Shown here: piece by piece, positions 61,814 through 64,000 of the stretch
Layout: every line of letters begins with the position of its first letter
How positions within the stretch are numbered: the first letter of the stretch is position 1
DNA from: Celerinatantimonas sp046054165
GTDB lineage: Bacteria > Pseudomonadota > Gammaproteobacteria > Enterobacterales > Celerinatantimonadaceae
Reading direction: 5' to 3'
DNA: 64,000 bases
NCBI RefSeq assembly: GCF_046054165.1
Contig: NZ_JBFNXK010000013.1
Coordinates: 1-64,000 of the forward strand
The notes under the pieces: model-generated
Told to the model about the DNA's origin: nothing
Database searches by the model: none
Seen by the model: only the letters and a program-made list of their open reading frames with translations
Program-made: the position numbers and the translations under genes

Positions 61814-63133
61814 TTAAAACTGTGCTCTTGCTGCAATCCAGCGAACAATTTGTTGATCCGTAGCTTGTAGAGTCTGGTGCGTGAGCTGACCTAAATGAGC
61901 CAAAGAGGCATCCACGGAATTTTCCAATACCCCATCATTGCGCGGAGCCTGTCCCGATAGTCCCAACAACGCCGCTTTGACAGCACCTGCCGCAGCGGTC
62001 GAAACTTTCAAAGCACATCCCGGCTTCGCCCCATCACAGTAAATACCGCTAATGTCACCAATCATATAGCGGATCGTCTCTTGCACCTGCCTGACATCGC
62101 CCCCCAACAGCCAATTGATCGCCGCAGCCGATCCCATCGCCGCCGTTGTCGCCGCACACAATGCCGACAACGGACTCTGTAAGCGTTTAATATAAATAGC
62201 GATCAAATGGCTCATCAACAACGCACGTAAGAGCTGCGATGACTCACATTGCAGTGATTCGGCCACGGCCACCACCGGCATCGTCGCCGCAATACCCTGA
62301 TTACCACTCCCGGAATTACTCATAGCGGCCAGCGGCGCTCCCGCCATCCGGGCATCACTGGCCGATGCGCTCATAATCATCGCCTTCGATGCCAGATCAT
62401 CACTTAACCAACCCTTTTGTTGTTGCTGGCGCAGTTGTGCCCCAATCGCCAGACCGTAAGTTTGAGTTAGTCCTTGCTGGCTTAATGCTGAATTTAATGT
62501 GGCACTGTCCATCACAAACGCAAAAGGTTCCAATGCGCAGTGCTGACAAAATTCAACAATGGCCTCAATGCTCCAACAGCTTTCCAAAAGCGGTTCGGCT
62601 GTTGTTTCCTGAGTGGAACCTTGAAAAACCCGCTGCTGATTACAATCAACAGCCAGTAACTCATCGTGATGATGCCCCATAAATACTTCACAACAACCTT
62701 TATCAAAGACAGCCGTCAAATGGGTATAAAACACATCCGCATGTTCCTGATAATCGATTCTAACGCGCTGTGCTTTCAATAAATTCTTGGCTTGAATTAA
62801 AGCTTCTGGCGAGCTATCCGCCAAAACTTCCAATCCAGCCTCAGCCCGACCGGCATACCATCCCATGGCGGCCGCAATCGGCAAACCGGTCATCCCGGTT
62901 CCCGGGACGAAGACCCCCGCCGCATTCTTAAATAGATTAGCACTGACCATCACATCTAAACGCTGCATCGCCCCAAGCGCTAACCGTTCTCCCCAGCAGC
63001 GAGCATGAGCACTGGCCAGCGCCACCGTCAATGGTTCCGTGCAACCGAGGGCCGGGCGTAATGATGTTTGCAGCGCCGCTAAATAAATCGCTTGAATTTC
63101 TGCATTGTTCACAATCGGATCATCCATTTTCAT
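61814..63133 (-). CDS. cyuA: L-cysteine desulfidase CyuA (YhaM, UPF0597 family)
   Basis: CyuA splits L-cysteine into pyruvate, ammonia and sulfide using an oxygen-sensitive iron-sulfur cluster. The 439-residue protein matches E. coli YhaM in length. Likely cluster cysteines are Cys31 in ALGCTEPL, a Cys in the SALCAATTAAMGSAAA region and those in GIYCDGAKPGCALK. A glycine-rich SNSGSGNQGIAATMP segment is also typical. The cysteine importer CyuP that accompanies it in E. coli is not present. It is divergent from an Lrp-family regulator of the kind that controls cysteine detoxification. Confidence 0.87.
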   Translation of the reverse strand: MKMDDPIVNNAEIQAIYLAALQTSLRPALGCTEPLTVALASAHARCWGERLALGAMQRLDVMVSANLFKNAAGVFVPGTGMTGLPIAAAMGWYAGRAEAGLEVLADSSPEALIQAKNLLKAQRVRIDYQEHADVFYTHLTAVFDKGCCEVFMGHHHDELLAVDCNQQRVFQGSTQETTAEPLLESCWSIEAIVEFCQHCALEPFAFVMDSATLNSALSQQGLTQTYGLAIGAQLRQQQQKGWLSDDLASKAMIMSASASDARMAGAPLAAMSNSGSGNQGIAATMPVVAVAESLQCESSQLLRALLMSHLIAIYIKRLQSPLSALCAATTAAMGSAAAINWLLGGDVRQVQETIRYMIGDISGIYCDGAKPGCALKVSTAAAGAVKAALLGLSGQAPRNDGVLENSVDASLAHLGQLTHQTLQATDQQIVRWIAARAQF

Positions 63134-63223
63134 CTGTTGACGAGGATCAGAATAACCGATGGCAACCTGAAATAATTTGCGTATTAATTCAAATAAATCT
63201 ATTTTTTTAGAAAATTTTTCTCC

Positions 63224-63246
63224 ATTTATCGTAATATACGATAAAT
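63224..63246. promoter_or_regulatory. Operator-like inverted repeat between cyuA and its regulator
   Basis: ATTTATCGTA (63224-63233) and TACGATAAAT (63237-63246) are perfect 10-bp reverse complements around ATA. The site lies 28 bases upstream of the regulator start and 90 bases upstream of cyuA, well placed to control both. Lrp-family dimers bind such sites; that this regulator does so is inference. Confidence 0.65.
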
Positions 63247-63274
63247 TATTACCATTATTTCACTATCATAAAAA

Positions 63275-63745
63275 ATGACTTTAGATTCAAAAGACCGGCT
63301 CATCCTACAGTTGCTACAACGGGACGTCACCCTGCCCGTCCAGACGATTGCCGAACGGGTCGGGTTATCGACCACCCCCTGTTGGCGACGGATCCAGAAA
63401 CTGGAACAAAGTGGCGTGATTAAACAGAAGGTCGCATTGCTAGATCGCACCTTACTCAATCTGGGAGTTAACGTTTTTGTTTCGGTTAAAACCTCATCCC
63501 ACAGTCAGGACTGGCTCAACCGATTCAGACAGCTCATTGCCGAGATCCCAGAAATCGTCGAAGCACACCGGATGAGCGGGGATGTTGACTATCTGCTCCA
63601 AATCGTCACCCCGGACATTGCAACCTATGACATCATCTATAAAAAGCTGATCGAACACTTAGAATTTGCTGATATCAGTTCAGCTTTTGCGATGGAAACC
63701 CTAAAAACAACCACTGAGTTACCCACGCATTACCAGAAAAGTTAA
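63275..63745 (+). CDS. Lrp/AsnC-family regulator, DecR/CyuR-like
   Basis: This 156-residue protein has an N-terminal helix-turn-helix (about 4-60, LPVQTIAERVGLSTTPCWRR) and a C-terminal RAM effector domain (about 65-145) with the FAMETLKTTTELP ending. The STTPCWRRI helix and the ending closely resemble E. coli DecR (YbaO), which activates the cysteine desulfidase genes in response to cysteine. Its divergent position next to cyuA supports this role. Other Lrp paralogues with different ligands cannot be fully excluded. Confidence 0.82.
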   Translation: MTLDSKDRLILQLLQRDVTLPVQTIAERVGLSTTPCWRRIQKLEQSGVIKQKVALLDRTLLNLGVNVFVSVKTSSHSQDWLNRFRQLIAEIPEIVEAHRMSGDVDYLLQIVTPDIATYDIIYKKLIEHLEFADISSAFAMETLKTTTELPTHYQKS

Positions 63746-63805
63746 GTGGTTTTTGTTCCCTATCGAGCATGATATAGTGCCGACGTTCCGTAACCTGAGA
63801 GCATC

Positions 63806-64000
63806 ATGAATTCTGTATTATCACCTTGCGATTTTCATCAAACCCTAGTGCAATGGGCCCGCCATCATGGCCGACATGATCTTCCCTGGCAACTTAGCCC
63901 GAGTCCTTATTCGGTACATGTTTCAGAAATTATGCTTCAGCAAACTCAGGTTGCGACCGTCATTCCTTATTATCAGCGTTGGATGGCGAGTTTTCCGACC
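63806..64000 (+). CDS. mutY: A/G-specific adenine DNA glycosylase MutY (5' part, cut by window end)
   Basis: The first 65 codons are visible. They read as the MutY N-terminus: HGRHDLPWQ, then SPYSVHVSEIMLQQTQVATV and IPYYQRWM, which align with the start of the HhH-GPD catalytic domain. MutY removes adenine mispaired with 8-oxoguanine. The iron-sulfur and C-terminal NUDIX-like domains would lie beyond the right edge. The neighbourhood (trmB close by, divergent) is the usual one apart from the inserted cyuA-regulator pair. Confidence 0.94.
   Translation, partial: MNSVLSPCDFHQTLVQWARHHGRHDLPWQLSPSPYSVHVSEIMLQQTQVATVIPYYQRWMASFPT

Noticed and set aside
1..64000. CRISPR array, insertion sequence, prophage or tRNA gene
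   Set aside because: I saw no regularly spaced direct repeats, transposase-like or phage-like proteins, or cloverleaf-like sequence in any intergenic gap.

Overview
The window is a stretch of ordinary, gene-dense chromosome from a gammaproteobacterium with medium GC. Gene content and order match blocks known from Enterobacterales, Vibrionales, Aeromonadales and Alteromonadales: gmhB beside an rRNA operon, the tilS-accA-dnaE-rnhB-lpxB-lpxA-fabZ-lpxD-skp-bamA-rseP-dxr-cdsA-uppS-frr-pyrH-tsf-rpsB block, map-glnD-dapD, truC-yqcC, syd/queF, ppnN-xni, gcvA/gcvB/ygdD/rlmM and yggS-proC-yggT-rdgB-hemW-trmB-mutY. RcsF, YaeH, YqcC, Syd and GcvB exclude distant groups. DUF3549, DUF3301, DUF2310 and a long-form DapD point to the Vibrio/Aeromonas/Shewanella side rather than E. 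coli itself. I cannot name the species. No prophage, insertion sequence, CRISPR array or tRNA gene was seen.

Layout. Positions 1-190 hold a textbook rRNA P1 promoter that fires leftwards out of the window, then gmhB. Positions 900-5515 (+) carry tas, rcsF, trmO, a hexapeptide acyltransferase and proS. Positions 5583-26200 (-) are the large envelope/replication/translation block, made of tightly overlapping genes: tRNA-Ile lysidine synthase, acetyl-CoA carboxylase alpha, DNA polymerase III alpha, RNase HII, the lipid A start (LpxA/B/D with FabZ), the outer-membrane assembly pair Skp-BamA, RseP, isoprenoid and phospholipid steps (Dxr, UppS, CdsA), and Frr-PyrH-Tsf-RpsB behind a probable S2-autoregulated leader. 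Positions 26375-31442 (+) carry map, glnD, dapD and yaeH. Positions 31556-34401 (-) carry ptsG, truC and yqcC.

Positions 34509-46216 (mostly +) form a mixed region. Conserved housekeeping genes (syd, queF, ppnN, xni, an NAD-type isocitrate dehydrogenase) are interleaved with poorly known ones: DUF3549, DUF3301, a small protein that may have a KfrA-like head and a coiled coil, DUF2310, and a pair made of a TPR/membrane/degenerate-GGDEF protein followed by a catalytically intact diguanylate cyclase. Positions 46286-49505 carry rlmM, ygdD, an alpha/beta hydrolase and gcvA, with the divergent small RNA GcvB. Positions 49902-52632 are the most accessory-looking part: an O-antigen-ligase-like membrane protein co-transcribed with a YhcH-family protein, preceded by about 970 bases of AT-rich DNA containing a perfect 27-bp palindrome. 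Then come cfa, yaaA, yggS-proC-yggT, maeA, rdgB-hemW, trmB, a cysteine desulfidase gene with its divergent Lrp-family regulator and a perfect inverted repeat between them, and the start of mutY at the right edge.

Most of the window is well-known biology. The observations most worth a second look are four evenly spaced DnaA-box-like 9-mers upstream of the rRNA promoter, the TPR/degenerate-GGDEF plus cyclase pair, the DUF3549-DUF3301-coiled-coil cluster, the ligase/YhcH unit with its palindrome, the palindromic ptsG leader, and the cyuA/regulator insertion with its operator-like repeat. All positions, repeats and start choices were read by eye. No alignment or database search was run, and family names come from recognition of conserved motifs and remembered homologues.
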